Shown here: positions 8,636 to 19,462 of the stretch, one piece after another
Position numbering within the stretch: the first letter of the stretch is position 1
Layout of the letters: each line of letters starts with the position of its first letter
From: Actinomyces sp.
Lineage (GTDB): Bacteria > Actinomycetota > Actinomycetes > Actinomycetales > Actinomycetaceae
Assembly: GCF_029851875.1 (NCBI RefSeq)
Contig: NZ_JARKVC010000044.1
Coordinates: forward strand, 1-40,285
Reading direction: 5' to 3'
Length of the DNA stretch: 40,285 nt
Notes under the pieces: generated by a model
What the model saw: only the letters and a program-made list of their open reading frames with translations
The model's database searches: none
What the model was told of the DNA's origin: nothing
Program-made: the position numbers and the translations under genes

Positions 8636-9540
8636 CGACGTCGCAGCGTGCCCTGGGCCTGCTGCCCGCCCTGGCCGGTGGCCTCCTCGTGGGGACCCTG
8701 AGCCGGGCGCTCGCGCGGTGCCCGCGCCTAGAGGCTGCCTTGGAGCGCGACAACTTCTACGGCCGTCGGGTCAGCCTGCGCGGAGGCCTGGCCGTGGCCG
8801 CCGGCACCACGGCCGTCGGGCTGGCGGCCGCTGTGCCCCAGGCACCCGGCGCCAGCACACGGCCGGTACGTGCGGTGGCGCTGGGAGCAGCCGTGGCCAC
8901 GGCCGCGGCCGGCGCGGCGGGCCTCGTGGACGACCTCGACCAGGGGGAGCACGACGGCCAGGCTCCCGCCAAGGGCCTCAAGGGCCACCTGGGTGCCCTG
9001 GCGCGCGGACACGTGACCACCGGGGCGCTCAAGATCCTCGTGATCGGGGCCGGCTCTGCCGTGGCCGGCGCCGTCATGACAGCTGCGGACCACAAGCCTC
9101 GTCACGCTCTGAGAGGCCTGGCGGACGCAGGCGTGCGCACCGTGGTCATCGCCTCGTGGGCCAATGTCCACAACCTGCTCGATCTGCGTCCCGGCCGTGC
9201 CCTCAAGACCGCTGGGCTCCTCACCACGCCGCTGGCCCTGGCACAGGCGCGACAGGCACCGGCCTCAGCGGCGCTGGCCCGTGGCACGCTGGCCTGCTGC
9301 CTGGCCGGGCTGGGCGAGGACCTGAGCGAGCAGACCATGCTGGGAGACACCGGCGCCAACGCCGTCGGCGCCCTGGTAGGGGCGAGCCTTGCCAGCCGTC
9401 CCAGCCCCGCTCTCCGCCTGGCCGGCGCCTGCGCCGGCACGGCCCTGGTCCTGGCCAGCGAGAAGGTCTCCTTCTCCTCCGTCATCGCCCGCACACCGGC
9501 CCTGGCCGCCCTGGACGCCCTAGGACGCCGTGAGGGCTAG
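8632..9540 (+). CDS. MraY/WecA-like polyprenyl-phosphate sugar-phosphate transferase, divergent
   Basis: A 302-aa multi-pass membrane protein with the three cytosolic motifs of the GT4-family phosphoglycosyl transferases (MraY/WecA superfamily): GLVDDLDQ near residue 98 (DD), ANVHNLLDLRPGRALKT near 177 (NxxNxxD) and LGDTGANAVGALVGASL near 236. It is shorter than MraY (about 360 aa) and appears to lack the long His-rich last cytoplasmic loop. It probably moves a sugar phosphate to undecaprenyl phosphate, or it is a degenerate relative. It lies directly before MurJ (11-bp overlap) and a glycosyltransferase, which suggests a shared lipid-linked envelope pathway. The substrate is unknown. The start is the GTG inside the steB stop. 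Confidence 0.8.
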   Translation: MTTSQRALGLLPALAGGLLVGTLSRALARCPRLEAALERDNFYGRRVSLRGGLAVAAGTTAVGLAAAVPQAPGASTRPVRAVALGAAVATAAAGAAGLVDDLDQGEHDGQAPAKGLKGHLGALARGHVTTGALKILVIGAGSAVAGAVMTAADHKPRHALRGLADAGVRTVVIASWANVHNLLDLRPGRALKTAGLLTTPLALAQARQAPASAALARGTLACCLAGLGEDLSEQTMLGDTGANAVGALVGASLASRPSPALRLAGACAGTALVLASEKVSFSSVIARTPALAALDALGRREG

Positions 9541-11215
9541 GGGACCTGCTCCCTCCGGCGCCCGTGCAGGGCTGCTGGGAGCCGCAGGATCGGTGGCGGG
9601 CCTCACGCTTGTCTCGCGCGCGCTGGGGTTCGCACGCTGGATCGTCCAGGCCTCCACGGTGGGGGCCGGGACCGTGGCAGGCGCCTACTCCACAGCGAAC
9701 CAGGTCCCTAACGTCCTGTACGAGGTGGTGGTCGGCGGCGCCCTGGCGGCCACGGTCGTCCCGCTGCTGGCCGCAGCGGTACGAGGAGGCCGAGCCGACG
9801 AGGTCGAGCGCACGGCCTCGGGCCTGCTCGGCCTCGTCCTGGCGGTCCTGGTCCCCCTGGCCGTGGCGCTGGCCGCCCTCGCCGGCCCGGTCGCCTCGCT
9901 CTTCCCCCTCTCCCAGGGCGTCGACCCCGCCTACCAGCACCAGCTCGTGGCCGACTTCCTGCGCATGTTTGCCCTCCAGGTGCCGCTGTACGGCGTCGGG
10001 GTCGTGCTCACCGGGGTCCTGCAGGCCCACGGCTGCTTCACCTGGCCCGCGCTCACACCTGTGGCCTCCAGCCTCGTGGTCATGGCGACCTACGCCGTCT
10101 ACGGGCGCATGAGCGCCTCGGCTCCTGAGGCCCCCAGCAGCGCCTCGCTGGAGGTCCTGGGCTGGGGCACCACCCTGGGGGTCGCAGCGTTGAGCCTGCC
10201 GCTGATCTGGCCGGTAGCGCGCCTGGGACTGCGGATCCGCCCCAGGCTGGGGCTGCGCGGCGGAGAGCTCAGACGGCTGGGACGTCTGGGGGGTGCGGGT
10301 CTGTGGACCCTGCTGGCGCAGCAGGCCAGCGTGCTCGCGGTGCTGGCGCTGGCCCGCAGCGGCGGCCAGACCGGCACCGTGGCCGTCTACCAGTACACCC
10401 AGGCCGTCTACGTCCTGCCCTACGCCGTGCTCGCGGTCCCGGTGGCGACCGTGCTCTACCCCCGCCTGGCCGCCGCGCTCGCCGCGGACCGCCCTCACGC
10501 GTGGGCGGCCCGCGAGCTGGCGGCGCGCTCGACGGCGCTGGTGACGGCCGTGGCGGCCGCCGGAGCCGGGGCGCTGCTGGCCGTGAGCCAGGGGGCCCAG
10601 ACCTTCTTCTCCCTGCTCACCGAGGTCGAGGGGATGGGGGAGTCCCTGGCGGTGCTCGCCCCGGCCCTGATCGGCTACGCGCTCGTCTTCCAGGTCACCC
10701 GCCTGCTCCTTGCCGCCGACCGCGCGGGCTCAGGGGCCGTGGCAACCTGTGCCGGGTGGGTGAGCGTCATCGTCGTCTCGACGGCGGCGGTGCGGGTCAT
10801 GTCCCCCCACGGCGGCGACTCGCGCTCGACCTTGATCGCCTTGGCGATCGGGCTGAGCGTGGGGATGACGGTGGCCGGAGCCGGCCTGCTGGCGGCCCTG
10901 GCACGTGCGCTGGGCGTGGCGGTGCTGGCGCCGGTGCTGCGTGCCCTGCTGGTGGGCGGTGCCGTGGCCGCGGTCGGCGGCACGGCGGCGCTGCAGGTCA
11001 CCTCGGTGCTGGCTGAGCACACCTCGACGCCGGTGTACCTGGCAGCATGTCTCCTGGCGGCCCTGCTCGTGGCCGCGACGAGCCTGGGGCTGGCACTGGT
11101 GGCCGACCGCCGCCTGCTGGGCGTGCTGCGCTCTCGCCCCGCGCAGCAGGAGCGGGCACCGGTCGGCCATGACACGGCCGACGCAGCGCAGGAGCAGGAG
11201 AGTGACAGGCCATGA
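9530..11215 (+). CDS. murJ: MurJ/MviN-type lipid II flippase
   Basis: A 561-aa polytopic membrane protein of the MOP superfamily. The N-terminus (GSVAGLTLVSRALGFARWIV, then AYSTANQVPNVLYEVVVGGA) carries the MurJ signature, with NxxPN and GGAL motifs close to those of MviN. About 14 hydrophobic segments extend to residue 540 and a polar tail follows. MurJ flips lipid-linked peptidoglycan precursor across the membrane. Actinobacteria usually also carry a MurJ gene near the origin (mviN by trxB), so this copy may be a second flippase serving the adjacent transferase and glycosyltransferase. The GTG start overlaps the previous gene by 11 bp. Confidence 0.88.
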   Translation: MRARGPAPSGARAGLLGAAGSVAGLTLVSRALGFARWIVQASTVGAGTVAGAYSTANQVPNVLYEVVVGGALAATVVPLLAAAVRGGRADEVERTASGLLGLVLAVLVPLAVALAALAGPVASLFPLSQGVDPAYQHQLVADFLRMFALQVPLYGVGVVLTGVLQAHGCFTWPALTPVASSLVVMATYAVYGRMSASAPEAPSSASLEVLGWGTTLGVAALSLPLIWPVARLGLRIRPRLGLRGGELRRLGRLGGAGLWTLLAQQASVLAVLALARSGGQTGTVAVYQYTQAVYVLPYAVLAVPVATVLYPRLAAALAADRPHAWAARELAARSTALVTAVAAAGAGALLAVSQGAQTFFSLLTEVEGMGESLAVLAPALIGYALVFQVTRLLLAADRAGSGAVATCAGWVSVIVVSTAAVRVMSPHGGDSRSTLIALAIGLSVGMTVAGAGLLAALARALGVAVLAPVLRALLVGGAVAAVGGTAALQVTSVLAEHTSTPVYLAACLLAALLVAATSLGLALVADRRLLGVLRSRPAQQERAPVGHDTADAAQEQESDRP

Positions 11216-12342
11216 CCTCACAGGTCACCCCCGAGCCGCAGCGGCTGCGTGTGCTGGAGGTGTGCGGGTCGGCAGCCGGTGGCGTGCGGGCCCACGTCGC
11301 CGACTGCGCCCGGCTCCTGGCTGAGGCGGGTCACGACGTCGTCGTCCAGGCGCCTGCCGCGGTGCTGGAGGGGGCGCCGTTGGGCGGGGCGCGCAGCCAG
11401 GTGCTGGAGGTCGGCCCGCGTCCGGGCCCCGGGGACCTGCAGGTCCTGGCGCGCCTGCGCCGTGCGGGCAGACGCGCTGACGTCGTCCACGCCCACGGCC
11501 TTCGCGCCGGGGCCCTGGCCGGACTGGCTCTGGGACGACGACGGGCGCGGCGTCCGCGCCTGGTGGTCACCGAGCACAACCTGCCAGTGGGAGGGCTCCT
11601 GACCACCACGGTGGGCCGGGCTCTGGCTGCCGTGGTGGCTGCCCGCGCCGACCAGGTCCTGGCCGTCAGCCCGGACCTGCTCGCACAGGCCCGTGACCTG
11701 GGCGCGCCCGAGGTCGAGCTGGCCGTCATCCCCGCCTGCGGCCACGAGCAGGAGGAGGCGCCGGACGCCGCGGCGGTGCAGGAGGTGTGGCCCGAGGGCT
11801 ACCGCGTGCTCACGGTGGCACGCCTGGCTCCCCAGAAAGGGCTGGACCTGCTCCTGGACGCCGCCGCGCAGCTGGAGGACGCTGTGGCCCAGGCCGGCGG
11901 CGGGAGCGGTGCCGCGCCACTGACCTGGGCCGTGGCCGGGGAGGGGCCGCAGGCCGACGAGCTCGCTGCACGGATCGCGCGCGAGCAGCTGCCCGTGCGC
12001 CTGCTCGGTCGTCGAGGGGACGTCAGCTCCCTCATGCAGGCTGCGCACGTCGTCGTCCAGACCTCGCTGTGGGAGGGCCAGCCCATCACGATCCAGGAGG
12101 CACTGGCTGCCGGGGCGGCGATCGTGGCCACGGACGTGGGAGGCACCGGCGTGACCGCTCACGGTGGGGCCCGGCTCGTCGAGCCGCGCAGCCGCGCCGT
12201 GGCCCAGGCCGTGGCCTGGCTCCTGGCCGACGACGGTGCTCGTCGCCAGGCCCAGGAGCGGGCGCGCCAGGCGGCGCGTGAGCTGCCGGACCACGCGGCG
12301 CTGGCGGCCCAGCTGGAGCGAGTGCTGCGCCCGGGCGTGTGA
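11212..12342 (+). CDS. GT4-family glycosyltransferase
   Basis: A 376-aa GT-B fold glycosyltransferase. The N-terminal acceptor domain has RVLEVCGSAAGGVRAHVADC and DVVHAHGLRAGALAGL. The C-terminal nucleotide-sugar domain has VARLAPQKGLDLLLDAAAQL, LLGRRGDVSSLMQAAHVVV and the EX7E-type motif SLWEGQPITIQEALAAGAA, with the first Glu in WEGQP and the second in QEALAAG. It overlaps murJ by 4 bp (ATGA). With the upstream MraY-like transferase and MurJ it probably builds a cell-envelope glycan; donor and acceptor cannot be told from sequence. Confidence 0.87.
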   Translation: MTSQVTPEPQRLRVLEVCGSAAGGVRAHVADCARLLAEAGHDVVVQAPAAVLEGAPLGGARSQVLEVGPRPGPGDLQVLARLRRAGRRADVVHAHGLRAGALAGLALGRRRARRPRLVVTEHNLPVGGLLTTTVGRALAAVVAARADQVLAVSPDLLAQARDLGAPEVELAVIPACGHEQEEAPDAAAVQEVWPEGYRVLTVARLAPQKGLDLLLDAAAQLEDAVAQAGGGSGAAPLTWAVAGEGPQADELAARIAREQLPVRLLGRRGDVSSLMQAAHVVVQTSLWEGQPITIQEALAAGAAIVATDVGGTGVTAHGGARLVEPRSRAVAQAVAWLLADDGARRQAQERARQAARELPDHAALAAQLERVLRPGV

Positions 12343-12358
12343 GGCGGCCCTAGCCGCC
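12343..12358 (+). terminator. Short GC hairpin after the GT4 gene
   Basis: GGCGGC (12343-12348) pairs with GCCGCC (12353-12358) across a CCTA loop, immediately after the glycosyltransferase stop and before the pyrG promoter. There is no T tract, so it is at best a weak or Rho-assisted terminator. Confidence 0.32.
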
Positions 12359-12386
12359 CGTGTCCGTCAGGTTTCGCCGTCGTCGA

Positions 12387-12392
12387 TACGAT
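12387..12392 (+). promoter_or_regulatory. Candidate -10 element of pyrG (leaderless transcript)
   Basis: TACGAT at 12387-12392 fits the actinobacterial -10 consensus TAnnnT. The GTG at 12401 and ATG at 12404 lie 8 and 11 nt after it, so a transcript starting at the usual distance would begin at or next to the start codon. No Shine-Dalgarno sequence is present before pyrG, which agrees with a leaderless mRNA. No clear -35 is seen. Confidence 0.5.
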
Positions 12393-12394
12393 GA

Positions 12395-14865
<2,471 letters not shown>

Positions 14866-14890
14866 CCCCAGGGCGGCTGAGCCGCACCGG

Positions 14891-14929
14891 GTGGCCCGCG
14901 GCACGAGAAGTGTCGCGGGCCACTTTTCG
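14891..14929 (+). terminator. Intrinsic terminator of the pyrG-NUDIX operon
   Basis: A 14-bp stem, GTGGCCCGCGGCAC (14891-14904) with GTGTCGCGGGCCAC (14910-14923), has one G-U pair and a GAGAA loop and is followed by TTTTCGTTGT. This is the best intrinsic terminator in the window. It separates the housekeeping cluster from the sugar operon. Confidence 0.88.
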
Positions 14930-14974
14930 TTGTGAGGACTGGACTTCGATCATCAAGCGATTAACTCGCTGACG

Positions 14975-15020
14975 TTAACAACGTTAAACGGTTGACGAGC
15001 GGTCGTCGCCGGGGCAGGAT
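14975..15020 (+). promoter_or_regulatory. Promoter and candidate LacI-family operator of the sugar operon
   Basis: TTGACG (14992-14997) and CAGGAT (15015-15020) are separated by exactly 17 nt and form a good sigma-70-type promoter. Just upstream is the inverted repeat TTAAC-AAC-GTTAA (14975-14987), in an AT-rich patch that stands out from its surroundings. Its place against the -35 fits an operator for the LacI-type regulator encoded 60 bp downstream, implying autoregulation. Confidence 0.62.
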
Positions 15021-15078
15021 GGTCTCACCGGCGCACGAAGGTGTCTGCCGTGTGGCGACGACGGAGCGTGGAGGAACC

Positions 15079-16095
15079 ATGACGACTCTGGCGGATGTGG
15101 CGCAGGCCGCGGCGGTCTCGACCGCCACCGCCTCCTTGGTCCTGTCTGGGAAGGCGGACGGGCGGGTCTCGGCGACGACGGCCAAGCGGGTACGTGGTGC
15201 CGCACGGGACCTGGGGTACGTGCGTAACGCCCTGGCCGCCTCGATGCGCAGCCAGCGCACTCACACGCTCGGCGTCGTCGCCAACGACGTGCTGTCCACC
15301 CCCTACGCGGTGTCGATGGTCGAGGGCATCTTGGTCACCGCGAGGTCGCAGGGGTGGTCGGTCATCTTCGCGGACACCGGTGGTGACGCCGCGCAGCGTC
15401 GACGAGCCGTGGACGAGCTGCGTTCGCGCCAGGTCGACGCCATCATCTACGCGGCGATGTACCACCAGGAGGTGGTCGTCGACGAGGGGCTGTCAGATGT
15501 CTTCGTGCTCAACGGCTTTGCTGACCGTGACGACGTGCCGGGCGTGGTGCCCGACGAGGAGCGCGCGGCCTACGAGGCGACGACTCACCTCATCGGGCTG
15601 GGCCACCGCCGCATCGCCTACCTGGCGCACGACTCCGAGGCGGTGGCGGTCGGCCTGCGTGTCGCTGGCTACCGCCGGGCCCTGGTCAGCCACGGCCTGC
15701 CGTGGGACGAGCGTCTGCTTCTGCGCGGAGGCAACGACCCTGCGGGTGCTGACGAGACCGCGTCGCGGCTGCTGGACCTCGACCCTCGCCCCACGGCTGT
15801 CTTCTGCTACAACGACGGCATGGCCGCCGGGGTCTACCGGCAGGCGGTGCGTCGAGGTATGAGGATCCCCCAGGACCTGTCGGTGGTCGGCTTTGACGAC
15901 CTGGAGCTCATCTCCACCAACCTCGACCCTCAGCTCACCACGATGCGGCTGCCGCACTACGAGATGGCCGAGTGGATGACGCGCGCGGTGATCTGTGAGG
16001 AGGAGCGGAACCCACCGCCTGGGACCACCCGCGTGCGCTGTCAGCTCATCCAACGAGCCTCGACGGCCCCGCCCAGCCGGTCTGTCCGCCCCTGA
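15079..16095 (+). CDS. LacI-family transcriptional regulator
   Basis: A 338-aa regulator. The N-terminal HTH is TLADVAQAAAVSTATASLVL (residues 3-22), followed by the hinge helix region near 45-60 (RNALAASMRSQRTHTLGVVA). A periplasmic-binding-protein-like effector domain runs to residue 325, with DVLSTPYAVSMVEGI and VVGFDDLELISTNLDPQLTT. The ATG at 15079 has GGAGGA at 15069-15074; the upstream in-frame TTG at 14992 is the -35 box and is rejected. It is cotranscribed with or directly precedes the ABC transporter genes and most likely represses them in the absence of their sugar. The ligand is unknown. Confidence 0.9.
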   Translation: MTTLADVAQAAAVSTATASLVLSGKADGRVSATTAKRVRGAARDLGYVRNALAASMRSQRTHTLGVVANDVLSTPYAVSMVEGILVTARSQGWSVIFADTGGDAAQRRRAVDELRSRQVDAIIYAAMYHQEVVVDEGLSDVFVLNGFADRDDVPGVVPDEERAAYEATTHLIGLGHRRIAYLAHDSEAVAVGLRVAGYRRALVSHGLPWDERLLLRGGNDPAGADETASRLLDLDPRPTAVFCYNDGMAAGVYRQAVRRGMRIPQDLSVVGFDDLELISTNLDPQLTTMRLPHYEMAEWMTRAVICEEERNPPPGTTRVRCQLIQRASTAPPSRSVRP

Positions 16096-16098
16096 GAG

Positions 16099-16116
16099 CC
16101 GGGCCGAGCGGCCCGG
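16099..16116 (+). other. GC hairpin between lacI and the binding-protein gene
   Basis: CCGGGCC (16099-16105) pairs with GGCCCGG (16110-16116) around GAGC. No T tract follows. It may slow transcription out of lacI or protect mRNA ends; this is a weak call. Confidence 0.3.
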
Positions 16117-16182
16117 GCGCACACGCTTCCGGCTCGCACGGGCCGGGGGAGACCCACCCCAGATGACACAAAGGAGTGTTCC

Positions 16183-17486
16183 ATGATCACGACTCGTCGT
16201 ACCTTCCTCGCCCTGGGCGCTGCCAGCACCGTGGCTGTGACCCTGGCAGCCTGCTCCTCCCAGGGCAGGGACTCCTCAGGCTCCGCTTCCGGCGGCAAGG
16301 GCGGGCTGACGCTGTGGACGCACAGCGCCGGTGGCACGGATGAGTACGCCGTTATCGAGGAGATCGTCAACGACTTCAACGCCGCCAACCCCGACACCCG
16401 ATCACGGTCACGGCCTTCCCGCAGGCCTCCTACAACGACGCGATCGTGGCGGCCGCCGCCTCCGGGAACCTGCCCGACATCCTGGACCTTGACGGGCCGA
16501 TCATGCCGAACTGGGCATGGTCGGGCTACCTCGCCCCTCTGACGCTGCCCGGCTCGCTGACCGACAAGATGGTGGACTCCGCCAAGGGCTACTTCAACGA
16601 CACGCTCTACTCGGTCGGTCCGTACGACACCTCCCTGTGCTTCCTGGCCCGCAGGTCCGCGATCGAGCAGATCGGGGTGCGCGTGCCCACGGTCGGCTCG
16701 CCGTGGACCAAGGACGAGCTCGAGGACGCGCTGACCAGGCTCAAGGCGCTGCCGGACTACGAGTACGCTATCGACATGTCGAACTGGGACGCCGCGGAGT
16801 GGTGGCCCTACGCCTATGCCCCGATGCTGCAGAGCTTCGGAGGCGACCTCATCGACCGCAAGACCATGGCGAGCGCCGAGGGCGTGCTCAACGGCCCCGA
16901 GGCAGTGGCCTTCGGCCAGTGGTTCCGCCACCTGTTCGCCGACGGCCTGGCCTCGCAGACCCCGGCGACGGACGGTCAGGACTTCCTTCAGGGCAAGGTC
17001 CCGATGGTCTACACCGGCGGCTGGAAGGTGCTGCAGGCGCAGGAGACCCACGGCCTGGACGAGGTCCTCATCCTGCCGCCGGTGGACTTCGGTGCCGGTG
17101 CCAAGGTCGGTGGCGGCTCCTGGCAGTGGGCGGTGTCTGCGACCTCCAGGAACCAGGAAGCGGCTCACAGGTACATCGAGCTGCTCATGCAGGACAAGTA
17201 CCTGGTCAGGTACTCCGACGCGATCGGCACCTACCCCTCCATCGAGTCGGCTATCCCGGACACCGCCAACTACGGCGAGGGCAAGCCGCTGGAGCCGGTC
17301 TACGAGATCGGCAAGACCTATGCCCTGCTGCGCCCGGCGACCCCGGGATACAAGACGATCTCCTCGGTCTTTGACAAGGCGCTGCGTGACGTCGCCTCCG
17401 GCGCCGACGTCCAGGCCAGCCTCGACCAGGCGGTCAAGGACATCGACGCCGACATCACCTCCAACAACGGCTACAAGGTTTCCTGA
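16183..17486 (+). pseudogene. Extracellular sugar-binding lipoprotein of an ABC transporter, frameshifted
   Basis: The intact protein would be about 434 aa. The N-terminus has a twin-Arg-like TTRRTFLALGAAS stretch and a lipobox LAAC (Cys near residue 24), then LTLWTHSAGGTDEYAVIEEI, as in family 1 solute-binding proteins. After NAANPDT the frame breaks at 16396-16400: the next codons in the +2 frame (ITVTAFPQASYNDAIV) continue the protein to 17486. Adding one C to the CCC at 16397-16399 restores a single ORF. The downstream part looks complete (PDILDLDGPIMPNWAWSGYL to the C-terminal YKVS). AAGGAG at 16171-16176 marks the start. This is either a true loss of function, a slippage-dependent gene or a sequencing error; the undamaged rest of the gene favours a recent or artefactual change. 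Confidence 0.88.
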
Positions 17487-17511
17487 CGGGCCTCGCCCCG
17501 AGCCCACTGGT

Positions 17512-17543
17512 CCGGTGGGAGGCGCGCTCACGCCTCCCACCGG
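17512..17543 (+). promoter_or_regulatory. Perfect 13-bp intercistronic hairpin
   Basis: CCGGTGGGAGGCG (17512-17524) and CGCCTCCCACCGG (17531-17543) form a perfect 13-bp stem with a CGCTCA loop, in the 71-bp gap between the binding-protein and first permease genes. No T tract follows; the purine-rich ribosome binding site of the permease comes straight after. Such hairpins often stabilise the upstream binding-protein message or partly stop transcription, so that the binding protein is made in excess. Confidence 0.75.
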
Positions 17544-17557
17544 GAAGGGAGAAAGAC

Positions 17558-18466
17558 GTGTCCACCTCTGAGACGGCAAGGCGCAGCGCGAGCTCTCGTC
17601 GCGAGGCGCTGCAGGCGTGGCTCATGAGCTCACCTGCCCTCATCCTGCTACTGCTCTTCATGGGCATCCCGATCCTTCTGACCTTCGGGCTGTCCTTCAC
17701 CAACGCCCGGCTGATCTCGCCCAACCCGCCCTCCTTCGTCGGGCTGGCGAACTTTGAGCGTGCCCTGGGGGCCGACCCCACCTTCCTGCGCTCGCTGACC
17801 AACACCGCCTTCTTCGCCCTCGTCGTCGTCCCGTGCCAGTCCGGCCTCGCCCTGGCCCTGGCCATCCTGGTCAACCAGAAGGTCAAGGGCGTCACAGCCT
17901 TCAGGACGATGATCTTCATGCCCGTGGTCACCTCCATGGTGGTGGTCTCGATCCTGTGGAGCTTCTTCTACGAGGACGACGGCCTGGTCAACTCCATGCT
18001 CACCACCATCACGGGAGGCGGCTGGACGGCCGTGGCCTGGCTCAACAACCCCGGGACCGCGATGCCGGCGATCATCGTGCTGTCCGTCTGGCAGGCGGTC
18101 GGCCTGCACATGATCATCTGGCTGTCGGGCCTGCAGGGCATCGACCCGGCCCTGTACGAGGCAGCGGACCTCGACGGCGTCAACGGCTGGCAGCGGTTCC
18201 GCTACGTGACCTGGCCAGGCCTGCGCTCGACGATGGTGTTCATCCTCGTCACCATCACCATCGCTGCGCTCGGACTGTTCGTCCAGGTTGACGTCATGAC
18301 CTCAGGAGGTCCCCAGGACGCGACCTCGACACTCGTCTACCACGCCGTGCGCAAGGGCTACCGCGAGCAGGACATGGGCTACGGAAGCGCGATCTCGCTG
18401 ATCTTCTTCGTCTGCGTCCTCCTCATCAGCCTCATCCAGCGCTGGCTGACCAGGGAGAAGGACTGA
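17558..18466 (+). CDS. Sugar ABC transporter permease, MalF/UgpA type
   Basis: A 302-aa inner-membrane permease with six predicted helices. The first is SSPALILLLLFMGIPILLTF, and the EAA loop is EAADLDGVNGWQRFRYVTWP near residue 205, the docking site for the ATPase. The start is a GTG preceded by GGGAAGGGAGAAAG. It pairs with the next permease. No ATPase gene is present in the operon, so a shared MsiK-like ATPase encoded elsewhere is expected, as in Streptomyces sugar transporters. Confidence 0.93.
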   Translation: MSTSETARRSASSRREALQAWLMSSPALILLLLFMGIPILLTFGLSFTNARLISPNPPSFVGLANFERALGADPTFLRSLTNTAFFALVVVPCQSGLALALAILVNQKVKGVTAFRTMIFMPVVTSMVVVSILWSFFYEDDGLVNSMLTTITGGGWTAVAWLNNPGTAMPAIIVLSVWQAVGLHMIIWLSGLQGIDPALYEAADLDGVNGWQRFRYVTWPGLRSTMVFILVTITIAALGLFVQVDVMTSGGPQDATSTLVYHAVRKGYREQDMGYGSAISLIFFVCVLLISLIQRWLTREKD

Positions 18467-18467
18467 C

Positions 18468-19430
18468 ATGGCTACGCACACTGCTCCGTCTGGCTCACTC
18501 GCGCACCCCACCCGCCAGCCCACCGCCCAGCGCGTGCCCGGCAGACGCGGCCGGGCGGCAACGAAGCGGCGCTCGCGGGTCCTGACCTATACCGGGCTGG
18601 TCGTCGCGGCATCGATCGCGGTCCTCCCGCTCCTGTTCATGATCTTCTCCTCGCTCAAGCCCGACTCGCAGATCTTCGCCGACCTGGGCAGCGTCAGGGC
18701 GTTCCTGCCCGTGGGTGACCTGTCGCTGGAGGGCTACGAGGGCGTCTTCCAGCGTGTGCCGGCAGGTCGCTTCCTGCTGAACTCGGCGATCGTCACCGCG
18801 TGCATCGTGGTCCTCGGCCTCGTCGTCAACTCCATGATCGGCTTCGCCATCGCCCGGATGCGGTGGAAGGGCAAGCGCCTCATCCTCTCGCTGGTCCTGG
18901 CCACCCTCATGGTGCCTTTCGAGACCATTGCCGTGCCTCTGGTCTTCTGGGTCGCCAGGCTGCCCTCGCTGCAGTGGGTGGTCGACGGCTTCCTGGTCAA
19001 GCAGGGGATGCTGAACACCTACCAGGTCCAGATCCTGCCCTACATCGCCAACGCGCTGGCGATCTTCCTCTTCTCGCAGCACTTTGGAGACATCCCCAAG
19101 GAGATTGACGAGGCGGCGCGCGTGGACGGCGCGAGCTGGTTCACCATCTACCGCAAGATCGTCGTCCCCCTGTCCGGACCGACCTTCGCGACGGTCGCGA
19201 TCATCATGATGCTGCCTGCGTGGAACTCCTACCTGTGGCCGCTCATGGTGGTGCAGGAGGAGGCGATGCGGCCGGTGAGCGTGGGCATGCAGTACTTCTT
19301 CCAGCTCAACCCCGTGTGGGGGCAGATCATGGCCTACGGCACGCTCATCACGGTGCCCGTGCTGGTGCTGTTCATCATCTTCCAACGTTCCTTCGTCCAG
19401 TCCCTGGCCGGCACGGCCGTCAAGGGCTGA
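18468..19430 (+). CDS. Sugar ABC transporter permease, MalG/UgpE type
   Basis: A 320-aa permease with a basic N-terminal tail of about 40 residues, then six helices. The EAA loop EAARVDGASWFTIYRKIVVP lies near residue 215, and the family-typical MMLPAWNSYLWPLMVV and NPVWGQIMAYGTLITVPVLV follow. The ATG lies one base after the stop of the first permease, so the two are coupled. Together with the binding protein and GH gene it forms a carbohydrate importer of the CUT1 class. Confidence 0.93.
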   Translation: MATHTAPSGSLAHPTRQPTAQRVPGRRGRAATKRRSRVLTYTGLVVAASIAVLPLLFMIFSSLKPDSQIFADLGSVRAFLPVGDLSLEGYEGVFQRVPAGRFLLNSAIVTACIVVLGLVVNSMIGFAIARMRWKGKRLILSLVLATLMVPFETIAVPLVFWVARLPSLQWVVDGFLVKQGMLNTYQVQILPYIANALAIFLFSQHFGDIPKEIDEAARVDGASWFTIYRKIVVPLSGPTFATVAIIMMLPAWNSYLWPLMVVQEEAMRPVSVGMQYFFQLNPVWGQIMAYGTLITVPVLVLFIIFQRSFVQSLAGTAVKG

Positions 19431-19462
19431 GGCGCCCTGCACCCCCGGACAAGGAGACCGAC

